64,000 nt of DNA, taken from assembly GCF_014596445.1 (NCBI RefSeq), contig NZ_MECL01000150.1:1-64000 (forward strand), written 5' to 3'. Below, in pieces: positions 52,229 through 61,403 of the stretch. A program made the position numbers and the translations under genes. Source of the stretch: Streptomyces sp. CBMA29 (GTDB lineage: Bacteria > Actinomycetota > Actinomycetes > Streptomycetales > Streptomycetaceae). Under the pieces are notes generated by a model. That model was not told the DNA's origin and did not search any database. It saw nothing but the letters and a program-made list of their open reading frames with translations. Positions within the stretch are counted from its first letter, which is position 1; each line of letters opens with the position of its first letter.

Positions 52229-52933
52229 TCAGGCAGCGGTGCGGGTGCGTCTGCGGTCGACCGGCGCGAACTCGACCCTCGTGGTCATCTGTGCCAGGCG
52301 GGAGGCGACGCGGTCGCCGACGTGCGCCCGCAGGGCGCTGATCGCCAGGTTGGAGGTGATCAGCGTCGGCAGGCATTGGTTGTAGCGGCGATTGACCAGC
52401 CGGTACGTGATCTCCTCGACCCACTCGCTGGCCTTCGCCGCACCGAGGTCGTCCAGGATAAGCAGCGGCACCCGGGCCACGGCTGTCAGATTCCGCTCGC
52501 TATCCACCCCGGCCCTTGGGCGCAGTTCGGCGTACAGGTCGGCCGCCGTCGTCGCCCGCCACCGCACCCCGACCCCTGCCCCAACCAGGGCCCGCACCGC
52601 CCCGTACGCCTGGTGCGTCTTGCCCGCGCCGACCACCCCGGCCATCAGCAGCGACGGCCCCGTCGCGACCTGCCGCCGTGCCCCGGTGCCCGGCGCGATC
52701 GCCTGCGCGGCAACCTCCCGGCACCAGGCCAGGACCTGGGGATGGTCGGCCGCCGCGCCCCGGTAGCGCGGCGGCATCCCGGCCACGAGGGCGTCCAGCG
52801 GCGAGTACGGCACCGACTCGTTCGAGGCTGTGAGGGCGGCCGGGTCGATGTTCCGCGCGGCCAGGATTCGGGCGAGGCGGTCGAGGGCTCCGGCTTCGGC
52901 GAGGGTCTGCGGTTCACGGGTTCGGGTACGCAT
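52229..52933 (-). CDS. DnaC/IstB-like AAA+ ATPase (helicase loader-like)
   Basis: About 234 residues from the ATG at 52933. Walker A MAGVVGAGKTHQAYGA (about 98-113), Walker B PLLILDDLGAAKASEWVEEI, sensor LITSNLAISALRAHVGDRVA and the arginine region RVEFAPVDRR form the DnaC/IstB pattern. The start overlaps the upstream gene's stop (TGATG). Together with the upstream initiator-like gene it forms a phage- or plasmid-type replication pair. Confidence 0.82.
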   Translation of the reverse strand: MRTRTREPQTLAEAGALDRLARILAARNIDPAALTASNESVPYSPLDALVAGMPPRYRGAAADHPQVLAWCREVAAQAIAPGTGARRQVATGPSLLMAGVVGAGKTHQAYGAVRALVGAGVGVRWRATTAADLYAELRPRAGVDSERNLTAVARVPLLILDDLGAAKASEWVEEITYRLVNRRYNQCLPTLITSNLAISALRAHVGDRVASRLAQMTTRVEFAPVDRRRTRTAA

Positions 52934-53962
52934 CACAGCTCCTCGGCGTAGGCGGTGGAGGCGTCGACCGGGTTGGTCCATGCCCTGTGAGCGGGCACGT
53001 TAGACCCGAATCCCGGACGGCCCAAACCAGCCCCCGATCCACCGGGGGCGTTCATGGCGTCGTTGACAAGGCTCGGCAGCCGCGACGGGTGGCCCTGGAC
53101 CTCGGCGTACCGCCGCAGCCCGGCCCGGACGTGCTCCGGGGTGATGCCCTCGTCCAGCAGCTTCCTGGTGATCCGTCCCAAGTGCCCGATCACGTCCTCG
53201 GGGGGCCGCCGGTCGCACGAGGCGACGTACTCGCCGATCAGCTGGTTCGCCGAGACGCTGCCCGCGCCGGGCGCATCGCGCCCCGTAGGGAAGAAAGATC
53301 CAGGATCCAAGATCCTAGATCCAGGGGCCGAGCCCTCGGAGAGTATTCGGGGAGCCTTCGGCGAAGGTTCGGCGAGTGCCTCCTGACCTGCGGTTTTGCC
53401 AACGCCCTCCTGGGGCGTGGCTGCGGCGGTGTCGCGGGTGTCCAAGGCCGGGGCCGAGGTGGCCCCGGTGGGTGCAGGAGGGGTCGGCACAGGACGTGGG
53501 GGCGTTTCGAGGGCTCGGGGAGGGTTCGGCGAGTCCTCCCCGAACCCTCCGGGAGCCTTCGGTGAAGGGTCGGGGTGCTGGGTGCAGGGGCCCGTGCAGG
53601 GGCCGCACCGGTGGTCGGGGTGGTGGCCGGTGCAGACCGATCCGGGACTGGCTCGGCTTGTCGATCTTCTGGTGCTCGAACCACCCGACGATGTGCAGGT
53701 ACCGCTTGCCGTCGCACCCGGTGTAGCGGCAGATCAGTCCGGCAAGCGCCAGCTGGATGAGGTCCTCCTCGACGTGCACGGCGGTGTGTTCGGCGCGCTG
53801 CGGCCAGATCACGCCCCCGATGATCGCCGCGTTGTCCCGGTGCCGCCCCCAGTCGTCGACCTGCGGGAGCAGCCCGATGAAGGTCAGCAGCGCGGTCACC
53901 GAGACCTCGTTGCACCGGTCGTTGATGAACAGCTCCGGCTTGATCGTGCGGATCCTCGGCAT
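52933..53962 (-). pseudogene. Replication initiator-like protein with a frameshift
   Basis: The 5' part (ATG at 53962) encodes MPRIRTIKPELFINDRCNEV...WFEHQKIDKPSQSRI, a winged-helix start typical of actinophage and plasmid replication proteins. After about residue 108 the sense passes to another frame (SVCTGHHPDHRCGPC..., then a Pro/Ser linker) and continues into SANQLIGEYVASCDRRPPED...YAEEL, ending at the DnaC-like start. The break is near 53635-53655. Either a real frameshift mutation or two overlapping genes; the single-gene view fits the usual family length. A cluster of GATCC/GGATC repeats lies in the linker. Confidence 0.6.
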
Positions 53963-54556
53963 CTCAGCGGCCCCGCCCTGCCGCGACCAGGCCGCTGCGG
54001 ATGAGGGTGGCGGTGGTGGCCAGGTCGACGGCGCGCGGGCACGCCGCACCGGAAACCATGTCGGCGAGGCGGCGTGGGCGATCGACATCCGGGCAGGCCG
54101 GACTTCCGCTCGGCATGGCGGGCATGTGCTACTCCGTTGCTTGTAGAAGCGCGGTGCGGCGGTTCTCGTACAGAGACGGCATGCCGCCCGCTAGATATGA
54201 ATCGGCGCCCTTCGGGCTGCCCGCCCGGCGCCCACGACTTGGTACCTCTCGGGCGCCGGTCGACTTTCCGACGGCTGTTCCGCGCCCCTGCCTCATCGGA
54301 TCGACGGCGATTCCCCCTTCCCTGCCGTGCATTCGGACGAGCGCGGACCAGCAACGTAGGCGGGGAAGCCGCTATCCATCCAGCGAATGAAGCCCCTTCG
54401 CCCGCCTCGACGCCAAAACGACATCCCCCTTTCGCGGTGAGGCTTTCTCGCAAAGTGATTTCGTGTGATGACTCGGCAAGGGATTCCACGAGCTGCGATG
54501 AGTCCTGCGGCGTCCGGCAGTCGTAGGGTCGGACCCGTTACCGAGGAGGACTTCTG
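53963..54556. other. Region between replication and DHFR-like genes
   Basis: About 590 bp with no supported gene. The last part holds the ribosome site GAGGAGGAC of the next gene. Composition is lower in G+C around 54170-54480. Possibly the lost promoter region of the rep-like operon. Confidence 0.4.
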
Positions 54557-55121
54557 ATGCGCAGCGTGACCTGTTCGATGAGCGTTTCGCTGGACGGCTA
54601 CATCGTCGGGCCGGACGGCGGCTTCGACTGGGCGCCGCCCGACGAGGAGGTCTTCCGCTTCGCCACCGATGAGGTGCGGGAGGCCGACGTCCATCTGCTG
54701 GGGCGGCGGCTGTACGAGTCGATGCTGTACTGGGAGACCGCAGGTCAGGACCCCGCGCTCGGTTTCTCGACGGGCGAGTTCGCCGCGATCTGGAGGGCGC
54801 TGCCCAAGGTGGTGTTCTCCACCACCCTGTCGGCGGTACAGGGCCATGCCCGGCTCGCTTCCGGCGGCTTGGTGGAGGAGATCGAGCGGTTGCAGGCCGA
54901 ACCGGGGGACGGCAACATCGCGATCGGAGGCGCGAATCTCGCTGCCGAGGCCGCCGACTCGGGCCTGATCGACGAGTACCGGGTCAGGGTTCTACCCGGT
55001 ACTGGTCGGCGACGGCGTTCCATTCTTCCCTCAGCACGAGCGCCGGATGCATCTCGAACTCGTCGAGACCCGCACCTTTGGCTCGGGAGTCGTCTATCTC
55101 CGCCACCGTGTGGCGCGTTAG
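54557..55121 (+). pseudogene. Dihydrofolate reductase-family protein with a one-base insertion
   Basis: Starts MRSVTCSMSVSLDGYIVGPD with a GAGGAGGAC ribosome site. RibD-C/DHFR features: ADVHLLGRRLYESMLYWETA, KVVFSTTLS and NIAIGGANLAAEA (cofactor loop). After DEYRVR an extra G in the GGG run at 54987-54989 shifts the frame. Removing it restores FYPVLVGDGVPFFPQHERR and then HLELVETRTFGSGVVYLRHR to a TAG at 55119-55121. As sequenced the protein would read on to 55150 with a nonsense tail. Confidence 0.8.
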
Positions 55122-55522
55122 CTGGCTCGTCCGCCGTGCCCTGGGCATGATCTGCCCGAAGCGGTGATGGTGCGCTCCCCCGGCACGCCGGTGGTATCGC
55201 CGAGGGGCCTGTGTGGCCGAACGTGGTGGTCTGATGCTCGCGTACGGTCGCCAGTTGCACGCTGTGCTCGGTGAGGGCGCGGCTGGTGCGGAACGCTGCT
55301 GCCTCCAGGTCCCGCAGCCGTCAGCCGTACGCCATGGTCTCGTCCGGCGTGCCGTTCTCGTGCCAGCCGGCCATCACTGCCCCCCACGTTCGCGGAACTA
55401 CGCGCATGCGCGAACAGACCCACCATGGGTCGGTGCGGGGGGCAGTTGTCTTCCCGGTGGTGACGTCCGCCATCGCGTCCGGGCAGGGATGTGCCCACGT
55501 CGGCGGTCGGCGGGTCGGGGCG
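55122..55522. other. Gene-free stretch
   Basis: About 400 bp with only shadow frames. Nothing supported. Confidence 0.4.
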
Positions 55523-55795
55523 TCAGCGTGAGCGGACTCCTCGACATCGATATGACGGCGTCGCGCGCTTGCAATCCAATGCGACGATCGGGCAGTTCAG
55601 CGCCTCGGCAATCTTGATCAGGCTGGCTGGGGTGGCGCTGCGCCAACCGGACTCGATCTCGCCCATCAACTGCTCGCCTATGCCGACGAGATCAGCAAGT
55701 GCCCGCTTGGTCGGCTCGGATTTCTCCCGTGCCCAGGTGACCGCCTCGGGCTCTTGGTGCAGCCTGCTCGGCCGGGTGCGCTGACGTGCGGACAT
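55523..55795 (-). CDS. Small XRE-family helix-turn-helix regulator
   Basis: 90 residues. HTH core: TKRALADLVGIGEQLMGEIESGWRSATPASLIKIAEALNC (about 29-68), matching the Cro/XRE pattern. Ribosome site AGGGGAA precedes the ATG. The C-terminus is short and basic. It likely controls element genes, perhaps the xis/int or maintenance functions; the target is unknown. Confidence 0.75.
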   Translation of the reverse strand: MSARQRTRPSRLHQEPEAVTWAREKSEPTKRALADLVGIGEQLMGEIESGWRSATPASLIKIAEALNCPIVALDCKRATPSYRCRGVRSR

Positions 55796-55910
55796 CCCCG
55801 GTTCCCCTCGAAGTGATCGTTGTTGGCCGACAAGGTGTTGCGGAGAGGCATGACAGGACGGACCGGAATCGGTGGCCCGCCCCGCCGACAGTGCAGAACG
55901 TGGTCAGGAG

Positions 55911-56435
55911 TCAGTCCGGTTGGCGCGTGGCCCAGTCTTGGCGGGCGGCAATGAGCGCGGGCAGGACCTCGTCGTGGAGACGATCGGCCTGGGCGCGTAA
56001 CTTCAATGCGATCTCCGCGAGTTCCTGCGGGTCCAGGCCCAGAATTCGGCACTCCGGACTGACTTGGATGTTCACCACCGGCACGCGCAGGCGGGGGTCC
56101 ACGTCGTACGGGTTGCAGTCGATGCTTCCCTCGAAGACCGCGTCCTCCTCGGCCTCGTCTCTGCTGTCCGTGGTGGTGAGGGGCATCATCGCGCCCTCGA
56201 AGAAGTTCCGGTGATTGATGCTGGCCAGCCGTGCCGACAGCAGGTCCAACGGCACGCCGACCTCCGTCGGATCGTCCTCGGCCCACTCGGGCAGATAGCC
56301 GGACACCGCGAGCACGGCCGTGGTAGTGATCGTCCACGAACCCGGCGTGCTCCACGGCTTCGGATGCTCCAGCGGGCCCGCAGGCTGCGGCGGCTGGGGT
56401 ACGTGCTGCTCGTTGATCTCGATCTCCTTCTCCAT
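55911..56435 (-). CDS. Hypothetical protein (DUF6907-like)
   Basis: 174 residues. An acidic/proline N-terminus is followed by TITTTAVLAVSGYLPEWAED, a central cysteine-containing region and a C-terminal helix LDPQELAEIALKLRAQADRLHDEV, a layout typical of small proteins found on Streptomyces integrative elements. The family name is a tentative match from memory. Confidence 0.55.
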   Translation of the reverse strand: MEKEIEINEQHVPQPPQPAGPLEHPKPWSTPGSWTITTTAVLAVSGYLPEWAEDDPTEVGVPLDLLSARLASINHRNFFEGAMMPLTTTDSRDEAEEDAVFEGSIDCNPYDVDPRLRVPVVNIQVSPECRILGLDPQELAEIALKLRAQADRLHDEVLPALIAARQDWATRQPD

Positions 56436-56513
56436 GGGAAAACAGGCGTGCTGCTGCTGTCGCGGCCGACCGCCCCTGGAGCGGCCACCCGCGGTGACTC
56501 TTCTCGAACCTCT

Positions 56514-56993
56514 TCAACTCGGTTGCCCCGCCTGGGGGATCTTGAGGACGCACCAGGTGCACGTTCCGTCGGGGCTGACACCCCACTCGTCCGCCACAGC
56601 GGAAACCAGGAGCATGCCGCGCCCGCTCTCCTCGTCCGGCCCCGCCTCACGGACCCGCGGCCGGCCAGGCGATCCGTCGTCCACCTCGATCACAAACGCG
56701 TCGGCGGCGAGGACGAGTTTGAAGGCGATCGCGTCGTCCGCTCCGTACCGCAGAGCGTTGGTGACCAGCTCGCTGATCAGCAACTCGGCGCTCTCGACGA
56801 GCCCGGGATATCCCCAACGAGCCACCACGGCAGCCCCGATGCGGCGGAGACGTCCGACCCACAGTGCGTCGTCCTCCGACACCGTGTCGCCGTCGCGGTT
56901 GGGTCCACGCTCGATACGGAGGGCCAATTCGTCGAGTACGGGCTCAGCGTATGCCGGGCTCTGCGCGAGACGTTCCGGGGAGTGGGCGGTCAT
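56514..56993 (-). CDS. Anti-sigma-factor-like histidine-kinase-type ATPase (HATPase_c)
   Basis: 159 residues from the ATG at 56993; a longer start near 57150 is possible. GHKL motifs: ELLISELVTNALRYGADDAI (N-box), VIEVDDGSPGRPRV (G1) and GRGMLLVSAVADEWG (G2). Such single-domain proteins are common in Streptomyces, often beside XRE regulators and DUF397 partners, and probably act in regulation. Divergent from the next gene. Confidence 0.85.
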   Translation of the reverse strand: MTAHSPERLAQSPAYAEPVLDELALRIERGPNRDGDTVSEDDALWVGRLRRIGAAVVARWGYPGLVESAELLISELVTNALRYGADDAIAFKLVLAADAFVIEVDDGSPGRPRVREAGPDEESGRGMLLVSAVADEWGVSPDGTCTWCVLKIPQAGQPS

Positions 56994-57283
56994 TGAGGGC
57001 TCGCTCCCCGGGTACCCCTGTCGGGCCAGTTGGCAGGAGGGGTGCGGCCGACCTGTCCGTTGTGAGGGCGTGCTGCCGGGGCGAAAAGGGGCAGTCTCTT
57101 CTTCACGCACATCTGATCCTCCTTCCGGCTTGCCGGGAGTGACGCTCATGCTCTTCCCTCCCGGGACCGTGGTGTTGGCGAGTACGTTGAGTGTTCCGCC
57201 GATCACAGAGCCACGGAATGAGGTCAAGGCCCGTGAGCTGGTGAAGGTGGTGAAAGATCGCTCCGGCACGGGAGGACGCGAAG

Positions 57284-58675
57284 ATGGCGCGTAGCCGTAA
57301 TGAGAAGTTGGCGCAGGTCATCGCCCAGGCAGGGTGGTCGCACGCGCAGGTGGCGGCGGCCGTCGTGCGCGTCGCCACGGAGAACGGCATCAGCGCGTGC
57401 ACGGCCGTCGGACGGTCGCATGTGACCTACTGGGTGGGAGGGACGGTGCCCTCCGGCGACGCGCCGTTAGTGTTGCGCGAAGCGCTGTCCCGTCGCCTCG
57501 GCCGTCATCTCACGCTGGACGAGATCGGTCTCGCGGACTTGTCCGTGACGGCGGTCGGTGCTCTGGACTGGCGTAGTGATGCCTTGGTGACCTTGACGGA
57601 ATTGGGGAGGGTGGAAGTGGACGAGGAGCGGCGTCGCCTGCTCAGCCGGTCGGCGTATTCGTTGGCGGCCCTGGCACTTCCGTCGCCGTCGCAGCCGGAG
57701 CCCGCCGCGCGAAGGGTTACACCTGCCGGCGGCAGTCGCGCGCTCACCGTGGGAGCCGCGGAGGTGGAGGCCGTACGCGACATGGTGCGGTTCTTCTCGC
57801 AGATAGACCAGAAGCGGGGCGGTGGCCACGGACGTACCGCCGTGGTGGCGTACCTGCGGAACGAGGCGCTGGGCTACCTCAACGGATCGTTCACCGACGA
57901 CCACGTTCGCCGGGCGATGTTCTCCGCCGCCGGGGAACTGGTCTATCTCGCCGCGTGGATGGCGTTCGACAACGACGAACACGCTGTGGCACAGCCGTAC
58001 TTCACTACGGCCGTGAAGCTCGCCGTCGAGGCCGGGGACGCTCCGCTCGCCGGCCACGTCCTGCGGGCGATGGCACATCAGGCCCTCGAACTCGGACACG
58101 GCCCGGAAGCTGCGCGTATCGCGTCCGCCTCCGTGGAGGGCGACCGCTACCGGCTCGCCTCCCCCCGCGAACGGGCACTTCTCGGAGTCGTTCACGCTCG
58201 GGCCCTTGCACACATTGGCGACCAACGCGGCTCCGCCGCAGCCCTGCTGCGCGCCGAAGACGACCTTGCATCCGCCGGCCCTGATCGCGAGGAGCCGGGG
58301 CGAACGTTCTTCTTCGGCGAGGCCAGCCTCGCCCACGAGACGGCCCGCACGCTCCAGGCATCCGGCGATACGGGTGGAGCTCTGCGGGAGTTCCGCCGCA
58401 GCGTCCGCACCCGCAACGCCGCGACCTTCTCCCGGACCCATGCGGTGACGCTCGGCTATCTGGGCTCCATCCAGGCCACGACCGGCCGGGTGGAGGAGGC
58501 ATGCGTGACCTGGAATCGCGCGCTCGACGCCATGGCGGGCATAACCTCCGGCCGAACCCGCCAGACGGTGGTGGACATGCGACGTGCGCTGTCGCCCTTT
58601 CGGCGGCGCGGTATCGACGCGGTGGCCGAACTCAACATGCGGGCGGCCCAGTTCATGGGGCACCCGGTAGCCTGA
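57284..58675 (+). CDS. HTH-TPR transcriptional regulator-like protein
   Basis: 463 residues with a GGGAGGACG ribosome site. The first 70 residues form an HTH-like domain (KLAQVIAQAGWSHAQVAAAV ... HVTYWVGGTVPSGDAPLVL). From about 150 onwards are TPR-like helices (VYLAAWMAFDNDEHAVAQPY in form, GDAPLAGHVLRAMAHQALEL). Streptomyces have many proteins of this type of unknown target; it may control the neighbouring element genes. Confidence 0.78.
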   Translation: MARSRNEKLAQVIAQAGWSHAQVAAAVVRVATENGISACTAVGRSHVTYWVGGTVPSGDAPLVLREALSRRLGRHLTLDEIGLADLSVTAVGALDWRSDALVTLTELGRVEVDEERRRLLSRSAYSLAALALPSPSQPEPAARRVTPAGGSRALTVGAAEVEAVRDMVRFFSQIDQKRGGGHGRTAVVAYLRNEALGYLNGSFTDDHVRRAMFSAAGELVYLAAWMAFDNDEHAVAQPYFTTAVKLAVEAGDAPLAGHVLRAMAHQALELGHGPEAARIASASVEGDRYRLASPRERALLGVVHARALAHIGDQRGSAAALLRAEDDLASAGPDREEPGRTFFFGEASLAHETARTLQASGDTGGALREFRRSVRTRNAATFSRTHAVTLGYLGSIQATTGRVEEACVTWNRALDAMAGITSGRTRQTVVDMRRALSPFRRRGIDAVAELNMRAAQFMGHPVA

Positions 58676-58721
58676 CAGCCTTGGCACACTGCCCGGCCAC
58701 AACGCCGGGAAAGGGGAAACG

Positions 58722-59201
58722 GTGAGCGAATCGTACGAGGTCACAGCGCTGGCCCACGTCGTCGGCGGGCGCAAGGAACCCACGGACGACTACTGGGGCG
58801 GCACCCGATCCATCATCCGGATCGATCCCTCCTTCCCTGCCGATTCCACCGCCGGACTCGCCGACTTCAGCCACTTGGAGATCGTCTTCCGCTTCCACCT
58901 GACCGACCCCACCGACCTCCACCCCGGCGCCCGCCGCCCTCGCGACAACCCCGGCTGGCCCCCGGTCGGCACCTTCGGCCATCGCAACATGCGCCGCCGC
59001 AACTGGCTCGGCGTCTCCCGCTGCCGCCTCCTGCGCGTCGACGGACTCGACCTCCACGTCGAAGACCTCGACGCCGTCGACGGCACCCCGGTCCTGGACA
59101 TCAAGCCGTGGTTTGCCACCATGGGCCCGCGCGGCGAGATCCATGAGCCCGAGTGGCCCAGTGTCATGCTCGCCGACTACTTCGCCCCGAACCGGGACTG
59201 A
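58722..59201 (+). CDS. TsaA/TrmO-like protein (putative tRNA methyltransferase O family)
   Basis: 159 residues. The TrmO fold motifs are present: SHLEIVFRFH near residue 45, PPVGTFGHRNMRRRNWLGVS and DGTPVLDIKPWF. TrmO N6-methylates t6A37 of tRNA(Thr) in E. coli; here the NRPNPIG-like motif is changed to RRRNWLGVS, so activity is uncertain. Located within the element just before xis, possibly passenger cargo. Confidence 0.78.
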   Translation: MSESYEVTALAHVVGGRKEPTDDYWGGTRSIIRIDPSFPADSTAGLADFSHLEIVFRFHLTDPTDLHPGARRPRDNPGWPPVGTFGHRNMRRRNWLGVSRCRLLRVDGLDLHVEDLDAVDGTPVLDIKPWFATMGPRGEIHEPEWPSVMLADYFAPNRD

Positions 59202-59385
59202 AGCAGCAACGCAAGCAATAGCACGAGCCAGGGCCGCTCGTGCCTGCTGCGGCAGGGCAGCCGATATCGCCAGTAGCCCTCAGCCCGATGAGGGCCAAAT
59301 ATCACGGATGCGCGGCACGTCCAAGCCCGAACCTTTCCCCCACTCTTGCGGCGAGCTGAATCCCGCCCGCAGGAGGAACCCCACC

Positions 59386-59646
59386 ATGGACAGCAGCACC
59401 ACGCACCGGCCCGAACCCGCGTTTCTCACCCTGCCGCGTGCCGCGGCCTACCTCGGCATCTCCCCCAACACCCTCTATGTATGGCGGCATCGCCGCCAGG
59501 GGCCGCCGAGCTTCCGCATGGGGCGACGCGTCATGTACAGGGTCTCCGCACTCGACGAGTGGGTGGATCAGCAGGAGAAAGCCGACTCTCGGTCCAACCC
59601 GACCTTGAATCCGCTGAACCGGAAACCTCAGCGACGCACACCGTGA
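59386..59646 (+). CDS. xis: Excisionase (MerR-like HTH, Xis)
   Basis: 86 residues from the ATG at 59386 with an AGGAGG ribosome site. FLTLPRAAAYLGISPNTLYV...RQGPPSFRMGRRVMYRVSALDEW is the standard actinomycete excisionase winged helix. It lies 135 bp upstream of int in the same direction and should direct excision by bending attL/attR. The longer in-frame extension from 59113 overlaps the TrmO-like gene and was rejected. Confidence 0.9.
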   Translation: MDSSTTHRPEPAFLTLPRAAAYLGISPNTLYVWRHRRQGPPSFRMGRRVMYRVSALDEWVDQQEKADSRSNPTLNPLNRKPQRRTP

Positions 59647-59781
59647 TGCCTTCGACTTCACAGAGCAACGACACCCAACCGACACCATATTCGCAGCCCA
59701 CAGCGGGATCCGACCTGCCTCGAAGAAGCGTTCCCAACACCGTCTTGATCGGAACGGAACATTCAAGCAGGCAGGAGAGTA

Positions 59782-61221
59782 GTGGTGGCGGGTTACGTAG
59801 AAGACCGATGGCTCAGGAAGCGGCCGGACAAGGCAACCGGCAAGCGTGAGCGCACCTCTTTGTGGGGGAAGGGAAAACGCTATCGGGTCAAAGCCATACC
59901 CGGGGTCCAGGACCGGTCCTTCGACTCCAGCGAGGACGCAAAGAAGTGGCTCGCCGTGGCCCAGGCGGACAGTTCGCGGCAGGAGTTCGTCGACCCGAGG
60001 AACGGCGACATCCTACTCGCCGACTACATCGAGGACTGCTGGTGGCCCAGCCGGACCGACGAGCCCTCGACCGCGGCGCCCATGCGCAGTCGCATCCGGA
60101 ACCACATCATTCCGCTCCTCGGCTCGTACCCCCTGCGTGGGATCGACGCCTCAGCTCTCCGCAGGTTCAAGGCGGGTCTGCTCGCACGTGTCGAGGAGTC
60201 GACCGCCGAGGTCATCTGGATCCACCTGACCACCATCCTCAACGCCGCGGTCGACGACAGGCGCCTGGCCAAGAGCCCGGTGGCTGCCAACCGCAGCGTG
60301 AAGCGGCCGAAGCCCGCCAAGAAGAAGGCGCAGGCGTGGCCCCGGGCGACCGCTGACGCCGTGCGGGCCGGTCTGCAGGAGCGATATCAGCTCGCCGTGG
60401 ACCTCGGGCTCGGCCTCGGACTTCGTCAGGGGGAGGCGTTCGGCCTCAGTGAAGAGGACTTCGACTTCCGGGCCATGGTCGTACACGTCCGGCGGCAGCT
60501 CCGTTGGGACGCGAGGGGCCGACCGTATTTCTGCCTTCCCAAGGGCCGCAAGACCCGCGATGTGCCACTCTCCCCCAACCTCGCACGAAGGGCGCGCCTC
60601 CACCTCCGGCGCTTCCCTCCGGTCGCGTGCACCCTGCCGTGGCGGAACCCCGAGGAGCCGACGACCGACCTCGAAGAGCGCCAGCGCAAACCGGTCACGG
60701 TGCGGCTCGTGCTCAGCTCTTCGCACGGCCTTCGGATCAGCTACAAGACGTGGAACGAGCGCAGTTGGAAGCCGGCGCTCGCGACCGCCGGTGTGCTCCG
60801 CGAGGTAGGCCGGAAGGTGGAGCAGCACGGCGCGCGCACCCGTCGTCATCCCGTCTTCGAACGCTCGCGGCGCGACATGTTCCACGTCCTGCGGCACACC
60901 TACGCCAGCGTGCAGCTGGAGGCGGGCGAGTCCATCGTCAGCGTGTCGGCCTGGCTGGGACACTCCTCACCGAACATCACGCTCGCCCACTACGCCCACT
61001 TCATGCCCGGCGCGGGTCGGCGGGGTCTGGCCGTGATGGACGCCTGGCTGGCGAGCGACCGGCAGCGGAAAGTCCCTGAGAAGTCCCTGGCGCCCTCGTG
61101 GCTTACCCCGGAGTCGCTGAAACCGCAGGTCAAAGCCACCGCATCGAGTGCCGCCGATATGAAGGTCAAATACAAAGAAACCGCGCGGGGCGGCCTCGCG
61201 GTCAACGTCATCGAGTGCTGA
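59782..61221 (+). CDS. int: Tyrosine integrase whose C-terminus copies that of SdaA
   Basis: 479 residues. SAM-like N-domain, then a catalytic domain with Arg in LGLRQGEAFG (about 215), HVLRHTYAS (His368, Arg371), WLGHSS (about 392-397) and the likely nucleophile in ITLAHYAHF (Tyr about 404). GTG start at 59782 (or 59785) with CAGGAGAG. The last residues, [19 protein letters not shown], are identical to the C-terminus of SdaA with different codons, so the gene crosses the attachment site. A double AAGTCCCT arm-type site lies inside the coding region at 61068-61090. Confidence 0.95.
   Translation: MVAGYVEDRWLRKRPDKATGKRERTSLWGKGKRYRVKAIPGVQDRSFDSSEDAKKWLAVAQADSSRQEFVDPRNGDILLADYIEDCWWPSRTDEPSTAAPMRSRIRNHIIPLLGSYPLRGIDASALRRFKAGLLARVEESTAEVIWIHLTTILNAAVDDRRLAKSPVAANRSVKRPKPAKKKAQAWPRATADAVRAGLQERYQLAVDLGLGLGLRQGEAFGLSEEDFDFRAMVVHVRRQLRWDARGRPYFCLPKGRKTRDVPLSPNLARRARLHLRRFPPVACTLPWRNPEEPTTDLEERQRKPVTVRLVLSSSHGLRISYKTWNERSWKPALATAGVLREVGRKVEQHGARTRRHPVFERSRRDMFHVLRHTYASVQLEAGESIVSVSAWLGHSSPNITLAHYAHFMPGAGRRGLAVMDAWLASDRQRKVPEKSLAPSWLTPESLKPQVKATASSAADMKVKYKETARGGLAVNVIEC
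61068..61090 (+). promoter_or_regulatory. Right arm-type integrase site within int
   Basis: Almost identical (22 of 23) to 34582-34604, with two AAGTCCCT boxes 12 bp apart. It is 110 bp before the right core. In the circular form this and the left site would flank the core nearly symmetrically. Confidence 0.6.
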
Positions 61222-61222
61222 C
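61201..61222 (+). repeat. Right attachment-site core (attR) at the end of int
   Basis: Identical to 34461-34482, including the stop codon that ends int. Chromosomal sequence resumes after it; the next 70 bp still resembles the left copy at lower identity. Confidence 0.9.
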
Positions 61223-61403
61223 GCGGTAGGCCCTGACCTGGGGTTTCCCGTCTTTCCGCGCTGTCGGAGCCTTCCGTGCTTGTACGGCGGAAAGTCTCTG
61301 TAAGGGCGACCGATTTCTGAAGTGTACGACGGCCGCGAGGGTACCTAGCATTGTCCTCTGCGCCGCGTGCGCGAGGCGATGTCGATCCGGAGTGGGGTTA
61401 TCG

